Positions 10,012 through 19,335 of a DNA stretch of 64,000 nucleotides are shown here, one piece after another (position 1 is the first letter of the stretch; every line of letters begins with the position of its first letter). The stretch comes from Echinimonas agarilytica (lineage in GTDB: Bacteria; Pseudomonadota; Gammaproteobacteria; Enterobacterales; Neiellaceae): positions 496,001 to 560,000 of the forward strand of contig NZ_JAMQGP010000001.1 of assembly GCF_023703465.1 (NCBI RefSeq), in the 5' to 3' direction. Both the position numbers and the translations under genes were made by a program. The notes below the pieces were generated by a model, which did not search any database, was not told the DNA's origin, and saw only the letters and a list, made by a program, of their open reading frames with translations.

Positions 10012-12345
10012 TTATTTAGAATAACGGCGCTTGTATAAGTTAGTGTTTACTTCTTTGGCTGCTTCAACCATTGGGCGATACGGAGTATCTGTCACAGAGA
10101 TAAAGCCAACATTGTAGTTTTCACCATCGTACGCACGGCCTGTGATAGGTGAGTCAATGTACTGGAACCAATGCGCACCCACAAAGTAAGGGTTGTCGAC
10201 CACTGAGTTCATGTAATCAACAAACATCCGGCCTCTGTCTTCTTGGTCTGATGCGTGAATAAGACCCGGGTGATACAAACCACTATCGCTTGCGCCGACG
10301 TGGAATTCGCCAATGATGCTTGGCATATCGATCTCTTCCAAGAACTTCCAAGAGCTTGGGTGTAGGCCTTCTTTGTATGCGTTGTAACTGACAACGTCCA
10401 CATATTCAGCAGAAGCTTTTACCACTTCAATTGGCATGCCCCAGTCAGGGAAACGAGCCCCTAAGTAAAGGTGATTTGGCATGTGCTTTTCAAGAGAAGC
10501 CTCAACAACGCTAAAGTACTTACCCGCATAGGCGCCTAAAAGGACTCCGTAGTCAGCAACTTGGGCTTTGTTGTTGATGGTTGAATCAACGTGTGTGTTG
10601 AAGTCGTCCCACGACTTAGATTGTGTACCCCAAACCTTGTTGAGCGCATCAATCGTGCCGTATTTATCCTTCATGATTTGGGTAAATGCGGCTTTGGTTG
10701 GGACGTCTTTGCCGTCACGCTTTAACGTGTGAATCACAATACCGTAGTGTGCTTCGTCGTTTTCACTGCGACCAAAGCTCTTTTCGTTATCGATGAAGAC
10801 ACCCACACACCAAGGGCTATTGTTCACTTCAGCAGCAACGGTACGTGCAGTAAAGTCTGCGCGTTCAGCAAATTTTGGATCGTAGACGTCTGGTAATGCA
10901 CCCCAGAAATCGTTACCACTTGAAACGGTTTTGAAATCGCCGATGACCCAACCGTTGGCAAAATAAGGCACTTGGTCGTTGTCGTAGAAGCGAGGATCTG
11001 TCCAGTTTCCTAGTGACGTAAAGCCCCAGTTTTTCATGCGCTTGACGGTAATGTCTTCCCAAGCTTGCATGTAGTCTGCGCCGTTGTCGCCGTATTTACG
11101 ATCGAGGTTGGCCGAATAGAAGCTGTAGGTTTCACCTCGCTGTAGAGGGCCTGAGTGAGCGCTTTTACGGTAACCATAGTGTTGACCCATGCGCGAGTCG
11201 TACGCAGGTAACTCTTGGAACAAGTCTTTCCGCAGTTCAGATGTGACTTCACGAGTAGAAACCAAGGAGTCGTCAACACGGTTCAAACCTTGTGAATCTT
11301 CAGGTGTAGGGTCGTCAATGGAGCGCTGAGTCATTTTGGCATGGTTGAAGTCATAGCCTGTCATTGTTGTTGAGTTGGCAAGACGAATAATGTCTAAGCC
11401 TGTGGCAATATAAATATGACCATCGGGATCAACCAGAGACCATTTACCATCCACTTTTTCAGTGCGGAAATAACCCGTAGCTTTTAGTTTTGGACCATCT
11501 TTCCAGCCGCCCCACTTAGAACGATCACTCAGCAATTTGTTGTCTAAGCTTTTCGCTTCTTCGTCGCGTTGTGCTGCAAAGTCACTTTCTTTATGAATTT
11601 TGCCTTCGAAATCTACCGTTGAGTTCTGACCGAACTTATCGACAATATGTGTAAGGTAGCGTTCGTTGAATTCAGGATTGTGGCGTAATCGAATATTGCT
11701 AATCACAATCTCTTTGTCATGCATTGCGCTTTGCACGCTCAATCCGATTTTCGTAATGCCGGACAAGTTGAGGTTCTTTTTGCCCCACATTGAGATGAAC
11801 TGAATATCGTCAGATTCCCATGTGTCAGGGTTGGAACGAAGGCCTGAGTTAAAATTGAGTTCAACCGAAGGGTCAGCATCCATAGATACTAAGTCGTGGC
11901 CTGCCATCTTCGCGTAATATACTTTTTTGCCGCCAACGGGAATACTCACAGTACGTGTGTAGTTACCGCCGTCAACATCAGAAATATCTAAGTAAACTTG
12001 AACCGAATGCTCGCCTGGGTTGGCGATGTCCATGGCTAAGTTGAAGTCTTGGTATTCACTCCAGTTCCAAGGTGTTTCTGGGCTAAAGACAATAGAAGAG
12101 TAAGAATGCTGCTTTGATTGAAAATCAACCTGAAGACCTGTTTCGCCCGTTGTATTCAACTTGAGGGACGCATTGAACGGCTTCACGACGTTGCGATCGA
12201 TTGAGGTATTAAGAGGAAGTAAAGTTGTGATTGTGCCAGAAGCTGCTGCAACTTGTTCTGTGGCAGTGCTCTCGGTGCCAGATTGACACCCCACTACAGA
12301 CACTAAAAACAAGCTGGAGATGGCATATAAATAGTTGTTTTTCAT
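10012..12345 (-). CDS. GH50 beta-agarase, lipoprotein
   Basis: Predicted family GH50 exo-type beta-agarase, which in characterised members releases neoagaro-oligosaccharides (often neoagarobiose) from agar chains. It has 777 residues. The signal peptide ends in a lipobox (SVVGC, Cys20), so the protein is membrane-anchored. An N-terminal jelly-roll CBM-like domain (about 55-225) precedes the (beta/alpha)8 domain (about 285-770), which opens GYFRTEKVDGKWSLVDPDGH. By analogy with the family, Glu521 in FIDNEKSFGR is the acid/base and Glu680 in IIGEFHVG the nucleophile. It stands with a serine hydrolase between two core operons. Activity on a related red-algal galactan is possible. Confidence 0.88.
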   Translation of the reverse strand: MKNNYLYAISSLFLVSVVGCQSGTESTATEQVAAASGTITTLLPLNTSIDRNVVKPFNASLKLNTTGETGLQVDFQSKQHSYSSIVFSPETPWNWSEYQDFNLAMDIANPGEHSVQVYLDISDVDGGNYTRTVSIPVGGKKVYYAKMAGHDLVSMDADPSVELNFNSGLRSNPDTWESDDIQFISMWGKKNLNLSGITKIGLSVQSAMHDKEIVISNIRLRHNPEFNERYLTHIVDKFGQNSTVDFEGKIHKESDFAAQRDEEAKSLDNKLLSDRSKWGGWKDGPKLKATGYFRTEKVDGKWSLVDPDGHIYIATGLDIIRLANSTTMTGYDFNHAKMTQRSIDDPTPEDSQGLNRVDDSLVSTREVTSELRKDLFQELPAYDSRMGQHYGYRKSAHSGPLQRGETYSFYSANLDRKYGDNGADYMQAWEDITVKRMKNWGFTSLGNWTDPRFYDNDQVPYFANGWVIGDFKTVSSGNDFWGALPDVYDPKFAERADFTARTVAAEVNNSPWCVGVFIDNEKSFGRSENDEAHYGIVIHTLKRDGKDVPTKAAFTQIMKDKYGTIDALNKVWGTQSKSWDDFNTHVDSTINNKAQVADYGVLLGAYAGKYFSVVEASLEKHMPNHLYLGARFPDWGMPIEVVKASAEYVDVVSYNAYKEGLHPSSWKFLEEIDMPSIIGEFHVGASDSGLYHPGLIHASDQEDRGRMFVDYMNSVVDNPYFVGAHWFQYIDSPITGRAYDGENYNVGFISVTDTPYRPMVEAAKEVNTNLYKRRYSK

Positions 12346-12416
12346 TGTGTTACCGTTGATTTATCACCAGTGTGTAAACGCAGCTAAGAGTATACAGACT
12401 AAATTGCACAATGAAA

Positions 12417-12428
12417 ATTGTTAACAAT
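12417..12428. promoter_or_regulatory. Palindrome upstream of the GH50 gene
   Basis: ATTGTTAACAAT is a perfect 12-base palindrome 72 bases upstream of the GH50 start codon. It could be an operator, but short AT-rich palindromes arise easily and no matching regulator is known here. Confidence 0.3.
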
Positions 12429-12497
12429 ATTTGGTTGTCGTTAATGTTAAGGAGTCCACAAAAGACTAGTACAAACGTGAGATTTTGCGGTAGTTGG

Positions 12498-13754
12498 TTA
12501 GAAATTTGCGCTGTCGTGCGGTTGTGCCATGTTGTGAGGAATGAGTGCCGATACGGGGTCAGGACGCTCCCTATTCGCGTGCCGCTCTATGGTCATCGCG
12601 ACTCGACTTTGCTGGGTCACCATTTTCCAAAAATGGGTACTCACAAAATTAATGGCATGAGACTCTGCATTCAACAGCACTGCAATGCCAATTTGACGTT
12701 CAGGCGAGTAGGCGACGTCGGCACGGTAGCCGGCTACCCAGCCACCGTGATATACCAGAGGCTCATCATTGAATTGATACAGGCGCCAACCTAAACCATA
12801 TTCTGCTTTCGACAAATATTTGCGCCATTGTTTGCGTCGTAAATCTTTACGTGTGCCTGCACGAGCTGTCGTCATCGTCTTTACAACACTTGGCGCAATC
12901 ACTTCAGGAAAGTGACCTAGCTGTGCCATCAGCCATTGTCCCATGTCGGATGCGCTTGCGTTTACACCCGCAGCCGCTGGGTAGTTGTAGTAGGCTTGCT
13001 TGGGAGATTTTGGATACCAACCGCGTTTTAGTTTTAAGTGGCCGGTTGCATGATTGGGGTTACTCATAAAGGCGTCTAAACCAACACTTGCATCGCCCAT
13101 GCCTAGGGGATCAAAAATCGATTGCTGCATGAGTGCTTCGTAAGAAATTTCGTGGCCGTGCTCGATCACCTGTTCAATCATGCTGTAAAGCACATTTTGG
13201 TATGCGTAACATTTACCAGGTTTACACATGGGTTGGAGCTTTTTAAATTGCGGCAGGATTTTTGGAAGTTTCCGATTCGCTTCAATCAGGTTGTCGTAGG
13301 CGTTTGGCACAACACCTGCGGTATGACTGAGTAAGTGCTCAACTTTTAAATGCTGTTTGTGGCTTTGATCCGCAAAGTCTAATTCTGGCACGTATAGCAT
13401 CACCGGGTCTTGCCAGTTAAATGTACCGCGTTGTTCTTCGATCGTTGCTAGGCTCGCGGCAAATGTTTTAGAAACAGAGGCGAGGCGGAAGGTTGTGTGA
13501 GCATTGACCTTCGCAGCGCTTTTTTGTTTGCGCACACCGTAAGGCCGAATTTTAACAATTTGGTCGCCATGCACAATGACGTAAGCGGCGCCTGGCACTT
13601 TGTGCTCACGCATTTTCTTCACAAAGTAGCGATCAAACTCTGAGACTAACGTATTGAGGGATTTATTTTGCGTCGTCGCAGCCTCTGCGGGAAACATCAT
13701 CGAAATTGCCGCGAGTAGGCCGGCTACGATGGTTAGAACTGCGATTAAAGGCAT
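12498..13754 (-). CDS. Exported serine hydrolase, beta-lactamase/PBP family
   Basis: A 418-residue protein of the serine beta-lactamase-like (class C/esterase EstB/D-aminopeptidase) superfamily. It has an N-terminal hydrophobic segment (about residues 2-25) that is either a signal peptide ending AEA or a membrane anchor. The three active-site motifs are present: SVSK (S-x-x-K), YQN (Y-x-N) and HGG near the C-terminus. Two close cysteines occur in MCKPGKCY. The start at 13754 is chosen because it opens the hydrophobic leader. The substrate cannot be read from sequence; peptidase, esterase and transesterase functions are all known in this fold. Confidence 0.8.
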   Translation of the reverse strand: MPLIAVLTIVAGLLAAISMMFPAEAATTQNKSLNTLVSEFDRYFVKKMREHKVPGAAYVIVHGDQIVKIRPYGVRKQKSAAKVNAHTTFRLASVSKTFAASLATIEEQRGTFNWQDPVMLYVPELDFADQSHKQHLKVEHLLSHTAGVVPNAYDNLIEANRKLPKILPQFKKLQPMCKPGKCYAYQNVLYSMIEQVIEHGHEISYEALMQQSIFDPLGMGDASVGLDAFMSNPNHATGHLKLKRGWYPKSPKQAYYNYPAAAGVNASASDMGQWLMAQLGHFPEVIAPSVVKTMTTARAGTRKDLRRKQWRKYLSKAEYGLGWRLYQFNDEPLVYHGGWVAGYRADVAYSPERQIGIAVLLNAESHAINFVSTHFWKMVTQQSRVAMTIERHANRERPDPVSALIPHNMAQPHDSANF

Positions 13755-13960
13755 GATTGCTCGTACATAAGTGAATGTGCTACTCAAATTATTGTGAAGT
13801 TGGCTGAGTATAGGGTACCAAATCACTTATAGGTTAAGCGAGCAGTGTATGAAGGCCAAATGCGCAAGCTTGTTTGGGAATTGAAATTAGCCCTTGTATT
13901 TGAAACCGTTCATTTGCCTTTAGGCCTGAAAATACGCGGGCTGCGATCTTTCTGCTTTAG

Positions 13961-13989
13961 TTGCGCTTCGTGCTTGCTTTCTATACAAT
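13961..13989 (+). promoter_or_regulatory. Candidate sigma-70 promoter of the rpsF operon
   Basis: TTGCGC (13961-13966) and TACAAT (13984-13989) are spaced by 17 bases, about 94 bases before the rpsF start. The spacing and -10 fit sigma-70; the -35 is a moderate match. Confidence 0.5.
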
Positions 13990-14082
13990 GCGTCGCCTTA
14001 AATCAGTCATTCTAATTAGTTCCTTGCTTCTTTGTGGTGTTGACTGAGCCACTGTGAAGCTAATAATCCGTAAGGAGCGACG

Positions 14083-14520
14083 ATGCGTCATTACGAAATC
14101 GTATTTATGGTCCATCCAGACCAAAGCGAACAGGTTCCAGGTATGATCGAACGTTATACCGGCCTGATCGAAGCAGACGGTGGTAAAGTTAACCGTCTGG
14201 AAGACTGGGGTCGCCGTCAATTGGCATACCCAATTAACAAGCTGCACAAAGCGCACTATGTGTTGTTGAATGTTGAAGCAAACCAAGCCGTCATCGACGA
14301 GCTTGAAACTGGCTTCCGCTACAACGATGCGGTATTGCGTAACGCTATTATGCGTACGAAAGGCGCAGTTACTGAGCCTTCTCCTATGGCGAAAGCCAAA
14401 GAAGAGCGTGCTGCTCGCGAAGAACGTGCTCCGCGCGAAGATCGCCAGCCACGTGAAGAGCGTCAACCTGAACAAGTCGAAGCAGCAGCTGATGCTACTG
14501 AGGCAAGTGCAGACGAATAA
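14083..14520 (+). CDS. rpsF: 30S ribosomal protein S6
   Basis: Small-subunit protein that pairs with S18 on the 16S rRNA platform. The first ~100 residues are a standard S6 fold ([19 protein letters not shown]...). Residues ~105-145 form an unusual arginine/glutamate tail with repeats of the type [18 protein letters not shown], followed by an acidic, alanine-rich end. A good ribosome site (AAGGAGCGACG) precedes the ATG. It is the first gene of rpsF-priB-rpsR-rplI, and its stop codon overlaps the priB start by one base. Confidence 0.97.
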   Translation: MRHYEIVFMVHPDQSEQVPGMIERYTGLIEADGGKVNRLEDWGRRQLAYPINKLHKAHYVLLNVEANQAVIDELETGFRYNDAVLRNAIMRTKGAVTEPSPMAKAKEERAAREERAPREDRQPREERQPEQVEAAADATEASADE

Positions 14521-14828
14521 TGACTGCTAATTGTTTGGTTTTAAGTGGCGTAGTTAGTCGCGAGCCCAAACATAGTGTCAGTCCCGCAGGCGTTCCACAT
14601 TGCCACTTTGCTTTAGACCACGAGTCTGAGCAAGAGGAAGCCGGTCATCTTCGTCGAGCTTGGTGCCGATTAGAAGTGGTCGCTAGTGGATTCGAACTGC
14701 AGACGCAAACAGCGTCTTTGACTACGGCAATGCAATTGAGGGTGAGTGGATTTATCTGCTACCGGAAAACTGCTAACGGTTTAGGTACCGTGGTATTGCA
14801 TGCCAAAAGCATTGAACAGATTAAATAG
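14520..14828 (+). CDS. priB: Primosomal replication protein N (PriB)
   Basis: Single-stranded-DNA-binding OB-fold protein that works with PriA in restarting stalled replication forks. It has 102 residues, the usual length, with the sequence [31 protein letters not shown] typical of the N-terminal half. The start overlaps rpsF by one base (TAATG), and its place between rpsF and rpsR is the conserved beta/gammaproteobacterial location. Confidence 0.94.
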   Translation: MTANCLVLSGVVSREPKHSVSPAGVPHCHFALDHESEQEEAGHLRRAWCRLEVVASGFELQTQTASLTTAMQLRVSGFICYRKTANGLGTVVLHAKSIEQIK

Positions 14829-14839
14829 GAGATAGCCTC

Positions 14840-15067
14840 ATGGCTCGTTTTTTCCGTCGTCGTAAATTTTGCCGCTTCACAGCGGATGGCGTGACCGAAA
14901 TTGATTACAAAGATATAGTTACTTTAAAAGGCTATGTCACTGAAAGTGGTAAAATCGTACCAAGCCGTATCACTGGTACAAGTGCTAAGTATCAACGTCA
15001 GTTAGCTCGTGCAATTAAGCGCGCTCGCTACTTGGCATTGTTGCCTTACACAGATAACCATAAATAA
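14840..15067 (+). CDS. rpsR: 30S ribosomal protein S18
   Basis: Small-subunit ribosomal protein, 75 residues, full length, with the signature [50 protein letters not shown] split across the protein. It has a clear ribosome site (TAGGAGAT) and lies 11 bases after priB in the ribosomal operon. Confidence 0.98.
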   Translation: MARFFRRRKFCRFTADGVTEIDYKDIVTLKGYVTESGKIVPSRITGTSAKYQRQLARAIKRARYLALLPYTDNHK

Positions 15068-15092
15068 GCCCACCCAATTAGGAGATTAAACC

Positions 15093-15545
15093 ATGCAAGT
15101 TATTCTGCTTGATAAAATCGCTAACCTTGGTGGTCTGGGCGATGAAGTAACCGTTAAATCTGGTTACGCACGTAACTACTTATTGCCTTTAGGCAAAGCA
15201 GTAGTTGCTAACAAAGACAACGTTGCTTTGTTTGAGTCACGTCGTGCTGAATTAGAAGCGAAACTAGCTGACGAGTTAGCTGCTTCTGAAGCACATGGCG
15301 CAAAACTCAGCGAACTGGAAACAGTTGTTATCAGCTCTAAAGCTGGTGATGAAGGTAAGTTGTTCGGTTCTATCGGTACTCGCGACATCGCTGATGCAAT
15401 TACTGCTGCAGGCGTTAAAGTGGCGAAAAGCGAAGTTCGCTTGCCATTGGGTACTTTGCGTAACGTTGGCGAATATGCCATCGATATTCAGCTTCATTCA
15501 GACGTAACAATAGCTGTTAACGTTTCAATTATTGCTGAAGATTAA
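15093..15545 (+). CDS. rplI: 50S ribosomal protein L9
   Basis: Large-subunit protein that binds 23S rRNA. It has 150 residues with the N-terminal RNA-binding domain carrying the L9 signature [19 protein letters not shown], a long connecting helix (about 42-75) and the C-terminal domain. Last gene of the rpsF operon, ended by a terminator 27 bases downstream. Confidence 0.98.
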   Translation: MQVILLDKIANLGGLGDEVTVKSGYARNYLLPLGKAVVANKDNVALFESRRAELEAKLADELAASEAHGAKLSELETVVISSKAGDEGKLFGSIGTRDIADAITAAGVKVAKSEVRLPLGTLRNVGEYAIDIQLHSDVTIAVNVSIIAED

Positions 15546-15572
15546 TAATCAGTACTGCTGATTTCGAGCGTT

Positions 15573-15604
15573 AAAAACACCGCCAACTGGCGGTGTTTTT
15601 TTAT
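15573..15604 (+). terminator. Rho-independent terminator after rplI
   Basis: ACACCGCCA-ACT-TGGCGGTGT-type hairpin followed by T7. Confidence 0.9.
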
Positions 15605-15803
15605 GTCAGAAATACGCAGACTTGCGGACGGAGTGACTGTCAATACCTTGGTACAGTGCCTTTTCTTCTGTAAAGATTTTGTGACGAACTGCGTTACGAT
15701 TCTCGCCTCAGCACACCTCTAATCAATCATCTCAGGGCATAGGCAATTGCGCCTGAGCCATCTAAAATTCGGCTCAATTCAATTTCTATGAGCTCACGTT
15801 GTT

Positions 15804-16466
15804 ATGAAACAAGTTGCACTCCAATGGTATGCGCAAGTAGAGGGCTGCTTCTTAGTGTCTCTCGGTATTTGTTTTCTCGCCGCGAGTGGCTTATTGGTAG
15901 GGGGCACGGCTGGGTTTGCATTTATTGCCCACAAGTTCATGCCTGTATCATTTGGCTTTTGGTTTTTTATCATTAATCTGCCGTTCTTCTATTTGGCGAT
16001 TCGTCAGATGGGCAAAGCCTTTGCGGTTCGCAGCCTTATTTGTATCGTTGCGGTATCGCTGATGTCGGATGTACTGAATTACTACGTTAGTTTTGATGCA
16101 CTACCGCCCTTGCTAGGCGCTGTGATTGCCGGTGGTTTAATTGGTATTGGCTTGATTTTGTTGTTCCGCTATCGCTCGTCGTTGGGCGGGGTCAATATTC
16201 TTGGATTGTATCTCGAAGAACGTTTTAATATTCATTCGGGCAAGGTGCTACTGGCGTCTGACGTGTTAGTCGCTTGCTGTGCTTTGACCCTGTATGAAAT
16301 CGACAAAGTCGCTTACTCATTATTGGGTTTTGTGGTGTTGAGCTCTGTCTTAGGTCGCTACCACAAGAAAGCTCCGATTCAGCAACAGGCTAATAAAGCG
16401 AAAAAATCTGACGCCCAACACGCGAGCGTGTCACCTGTGTCTGAAACAGCAATCACCGATTCATAA
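15804..16466 (+). CDS. YitT-family (DUF161) membrane protein
   Basis: A 220-residue integral membrane protein with about five to six spans and a hydrophilic C-terminal tail of roughly 30 residues. The segment LLVGGTAGFAFIAHKF and the later SSLGGVNILGLYLEERF are characteristic of the YitT/DUF161 group, whose function is not established. The ATG at 15804 gives MKQVALQWYAQVEG. It is separated from rplI by a terminator and is probably a single transcription unit. Confidence 0.75.
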   Translation: MKQVALQWYAQVEGCFLVSLGICFLAASGLLVGGTAGFAFIAHKFMPVSFGFWFFIINLPFFYLAIRQMGKAFAVRSLICIVAVSLMSDVLNYYVSFDALPPLLGAVIAGGLIGIGLILLFRYRSSLGGVNILGLYLEERFNIHSGKVLLASDVLVACCALTLYEIDKVAYSLLGFVVLSSVLGRYHKKAPIQQQANKAKKSDAQHASVSPVSETAITDS

Positions 16467-16601
16467 GCAAGTTTGGCCGTCACGGCCTGAGTAAAGACTG
16501 AATAAAGCCTAAATCAATTGTACTCGAGCCAAATCGAGGTTTGCTTGATACATGAAGGCCTTGCCATAATAGCCACACGATTGTTCAAGCAACTTGATGT
16601 C

Positions 16602-17741
16602 ATGTGGCAAATTTTTAAGAATTTCTTTTCCTTAGGTTGGGTTAGTTTTGGTGGCCCGGCGGCTCACCTTGGTTACTTTCAGCGTCACTTCGTGACAAAA
16701 TTGGGTTGGCTTGACCAAGCTCGTTATGCGCAACTAGTTGCATTGAGTCAATTTTTGCCCGGCCCTGGCTCTTCTCAAGTCGGCTTTGCTATCGGCTATC
16801 AACGCGCGGGACTATTGGGCGGGCTTACTGCATTTATCGCGTTTACCTTGCCCTCTTTTGCCATCATGGTTGCGATTGCAGCACTGAACGTTGGGCTCAC
16901 TGACAACGCTTGGTATCAAGGCGTGATACATGGTCTCAAATTGTTTGCGGTGGTGGTGGTGGCTGATGCGGTGCTCACCATGGCAGGGCAATTTTGGAAA
17001 CAAAGATTTGGCCTGATCGTGGGCACGACTACCGCGGTGATCATGCTTGTCAGTCCCGGCATCGAAACTCAATTGTTGGTCTTGGTTGCCGCTGCTCTTG
17101 TTGGCTTTCAGCAGCCAGTATCATCGTCGGTAGAGTCGACGACTGCCTCTGCATCACCTCAGTGGTGGGCGCTTATCCTTTTCACTGTATTGTTTATTGG
17201 CCTGCCTTGGATTTCAGATAGCAACCATTGGTTAGGGATCTTTGGCGAGTTTTATCAAGCCGGCAGCTTAGTGTTTGGTGGCGGGCATGTGGTGCTGCCT
17301 TTACTGCAAGAAGGCTTGGCCGACCAAGTCACCTCAGATACCTTTCTATTAGGTTATGCGAGCGCACAAGCTGTGCCCGGGCCAATGTTTACCATCGCTA
17401 CTTTTTTGGGGTATGAGCTGGGCGCCGATCTTCCAATTGTAGGGGCTTTAGTTGCGACGCTGGCTATTTTCTTACCGGGCTTTTTACTAATGATCGGGCT
17501 TATTCACTATTGGCAAGCACTCGCATCTCGCCCCCGTTTAGCTGGAACTATTGCTGCGGTAAACGCAGCCGTTGTGGGACTATTATTAAGTGCTTGGTAT
17601 GCCCCTGTTTTTGTCAGTTCGGTGTTTGAAGCGCAAGATTTTGCGGTGGCCATTATTGGTTTTGTGTTGCTACGACAGCTAAAAGTGTCTGTGCTTTGGT
17701 TGGTGCCCGGTTTTGCCTTGTTGGGCGCGGCTGTTGGATAA
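16602..17741 (+). CDS. Chromate transporter family protein (ChrA-like)
   Basis: A 379-residue protein of the two-domain CHR family, which exports chromate in characterised members. Both homologous halves are visible: SLGWVSFGGPAAHLGYFQRHFV near the N-terminus with the QFLPGPGSSQVGFAIG motif, and FYQAGSLVFGGGHVVLPLLQEG with AQAVPGPMFTIATFLGY in the second half. About ten to twelve membrane spans. The start at 16602 gives the usual short N-terminus before the first GGP motif. Chromate as the real substrate is an inference from the family. Confidence 0.85.
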   Translation: MWQIFKNFFSLGWVSFGGPAAHLGYFQRHFVTKLGWLDQARYAQLVALSQFLPGPGSSQVGFAIGYQRAGLLGGLTAFIAFTLPSFAIMVAIAALNVGLTDNAWYQGVIHGLKLFAVVVVADAVLTMAGQFWKQRFGLIVGTTTAVIMLVSPGIETQLLVLVAAALVGFQQPVSSSVESTTASASPQWWALILFTVLFIGLPWISDSNHWLGIFGEFYQAGSLVFGGGHVVLPLLQEGLADQVTSDTFLLGYASAQAVPGPMFTIATFLGYELGADLPIVGALVATLAIFLPGFLLMIGLIHYWQALASRPRLAGTIAAVNAAVVGLLLSAWYAPVFVSSVFEAQDFAVAIIGFVLLRQLKVSVLWLVPGFALLGAAVG

Positions 17742-17828
17742 CGTCTCAATTATATAACGAAGCAAATCCATTTGCAGTTGAAGCGCGTTTAACCTGAATT
17801 AAGTCATGAATGAAATGGAATACATAAA

Positions 17829-18353
17829 ATGAAATTACGTGTGATCATGCTGTTGTGTGGGCTGTTGGGCGCGGGTTGTACTGGAATTCCTCAAAACGTA
17901 GAGCCTATTAAAAACTTTGAACTTGAGCGCTATTTGGGACAGTGGCACGAAATTGCAAGGCTTGATCACTCATTTGAACGGGGGCTTGAACAAGTCACCG
18001 CCGAATACAGTATGAGAGACGATGGTGGGGTGAAGGTGATTAATCGCGGATATTCCATCGAGGAGAAACAATTCGAACAAGCAGAAGGCAAAGCCTATTT
18101 TGTGGAGTCTGCTGATGTTGGATATCTAAAAGTGTCTTTCTTTGGACCATTTTATGGTAGTTACGTGATCGCCGCGTTAGATGAAGATTACCGGTATGCG
18201 TTGGTGGTTGGGCCGAATACGGATTACCTTTGGATTCTTGCTCGAGAACCGGAACTTGATCTGGCCATTGTTAACACGCTGGTAGCAAAAGCGAAAGATT
18301 TTGGGGTTGATACAGAGGCTTTAATTTTCCCAAAAACATTGCAGATCCCTTAA
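17829..18353 (+). CDS. blc: Bacterial lipocalin, lipoprotein (Blc-like)
   Basis: A 174-residue outer-membrane-type lipoprotein that binds fatty acids or phospholipids in characterised relatives. The signal peptide ends in the lipobox LGAGC (Cys17). The lipocalin GxW motif is seen in YLGQWHEIARLDHSFERGL, followed by the strands EGKAYF and YLKVSFFGPFYGSYVIAALD, and the third conserved region YLWILAREPEL. Transcribed alone, with a terminator 24 bases after the stop. Confidence 0.9.
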   Translation: MKLRVIMLLCGLLGAGCTGIPQNVEPIKNFELERYLGQWHEIARLDHSFERGLEQVTAEYSMRDDGGVKVINRGYSIEEKQFEQAEGKAYFVESADVGYLKVSFFGPFYGSYVIAALDEDYRYALVVGPNTDYLWILAREPELDLAIVNTLVAKAKDFGVDTEALIFPKTLQIP

Positions 18354-18376
18354 TTGAAAAGACGTTCCTGAATGAT

Positions 18377-18406
18377 AAAAAAGGCCAAGTCGATGACCGG
18401 CCTTTT
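18377..18406. terminator. Terminator between the lipocalin and the minus-strand hypothetical gene
   Basis: AAAAGGCC and GGCCTTTT arms flank a 12-base loop between two convergent genes. Confidence 0.65.
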
Positions 18407-18446
18407 GCTGCTTTATCACGCCTAAATAGCGGATTTGACCTGAGAA

Positions 18447-19232
18447 TTATGGCTGAAATGGTGTCCGAAGTCGGAAGTCCATTAGCGTGCCTGAATTGAT
18501 ATTAATGTCTTCTTTGCCGACTAAGATAGAAGCACCTGCCCCTACTTTAGCGCCGGTCTTCGCACCGTCACTACCATCGATTAGGCCGCCAATAGCTGCA
18601 GCGCCAGCAGTACGCTTAACAAGGCCGCCTGTTGCGCTAGGGCCTGCTGCATTCCACGTTTCGGTGACCACAGCTTTCATTTGGTTATTGACCATGATTT
18701 CTGTCAGCTCCAACGTAAGAGCGGGTTTTCCGGTTAAGCGCCCAGAGCGTTTAGCTTGGTGAATACGGCCGTAGATTTGACTGCCACGTTTGGCCACGAC
18801 CTTACCGTCACTCGCCACCAAATCGGATTCGAGTACACCACTAAAGCGTTCTCCACTGTTATTACTTCGTGTAGAGATACCCTGACCCAATCGAATCGTA
18901 ATGCTCGTGCCTGATGAGACGATTGATGGTGGAGGCGGTGCTTTGGCGACTGGCTTTGGCTCTGGTGCGGGAGCGGCCTTCACCGGCTCTTTTGCAGGAG
19001 TTGCTGGTGCGGGAGCTGCGGTGGCTGCACCCATGGTCATCCCAGCAATTTGATCAAGAGGAATTGTGGTATTGAATCCGCCTACATTCAGTACCAATGA
19101 CGTGTCGTCACGTGAGACAAAGTCACCTTCAATGACGCGGCCATCTTTGAGCGTAACGGTGTCTGCAAACGCAGTTAGTGTGAACAATGAAGTCACAACA
19201 ATAATCACAAAGGATCGGATTGGTGTAAGCAT
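18447..19232 (-). CDS. Exported hypothetical protein with proline/alanine linker and glycine-zipper end
   Basis: A 261-residue protein with a signal peptide (cleavage near AFA-DT), a small beta-rich N-terminal domain (about 24-68, TVTLKDGRVIEGDFVSRDDTS) resembling Sm-like folds, a proline/alanine/lysine linker (about 72-105), and a C-terminal beta domain (about 108-200) with a glycine-rich stretch (GAAAIGGLIDGSDGAKTGAKVGAGA) that could insert in or line a membrane. The ATG at 19232 has GGAGG nine bases upstream. I do not recognise a specific family. It is convergent with the lipocalin gene. Confidence 0.65.
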   Translation of the reverse strand: MLTPIRSFVIIVVTSLFTLTAFADTVTLKDGRVIEGDFVSRDDTSLVLNVGGFNTTIPLDQIAGMTMGAATAAPAPATPAKEPVKAAPAPEPKPVAKAPPPPSIVSSGTSITIRLGQGISTRSNNSGERFSGVLESDLVASDGKVVAKRGSQIYGRIHQAKRSGRLTGKPALTLELTEIMVNNQMKAVVTETWNAAGPSATGGLVKRTAGAAAIGGLIDGSDGAKTGAKVGAGASILVGKEDININSGTLMDFRLRTPFQP

Positions 19233-19335
19233 GGGCCCTCCAGCAGTGCTTAACAAATAAACGATTGATAAGCATGCTAGTCGGGGATTGCCCAACAATC
19301 AAAAAAGTTAGGCTTATTGTCAGCTTAGGTTCAGA

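Noticed and set aside
12411-12794. A 127-codon plus-strand frame at the GH50/serine hydrolase junction
   Set aside because: Mostly antisense to the 3' end of the serine hydrolase gene, with no recognisable domain.
13981-14475. A 164-codon minus-strand frame over rpsF
   Set aside because: Antisense shadow of the certain rpsF gene; no motif or ribosome site.
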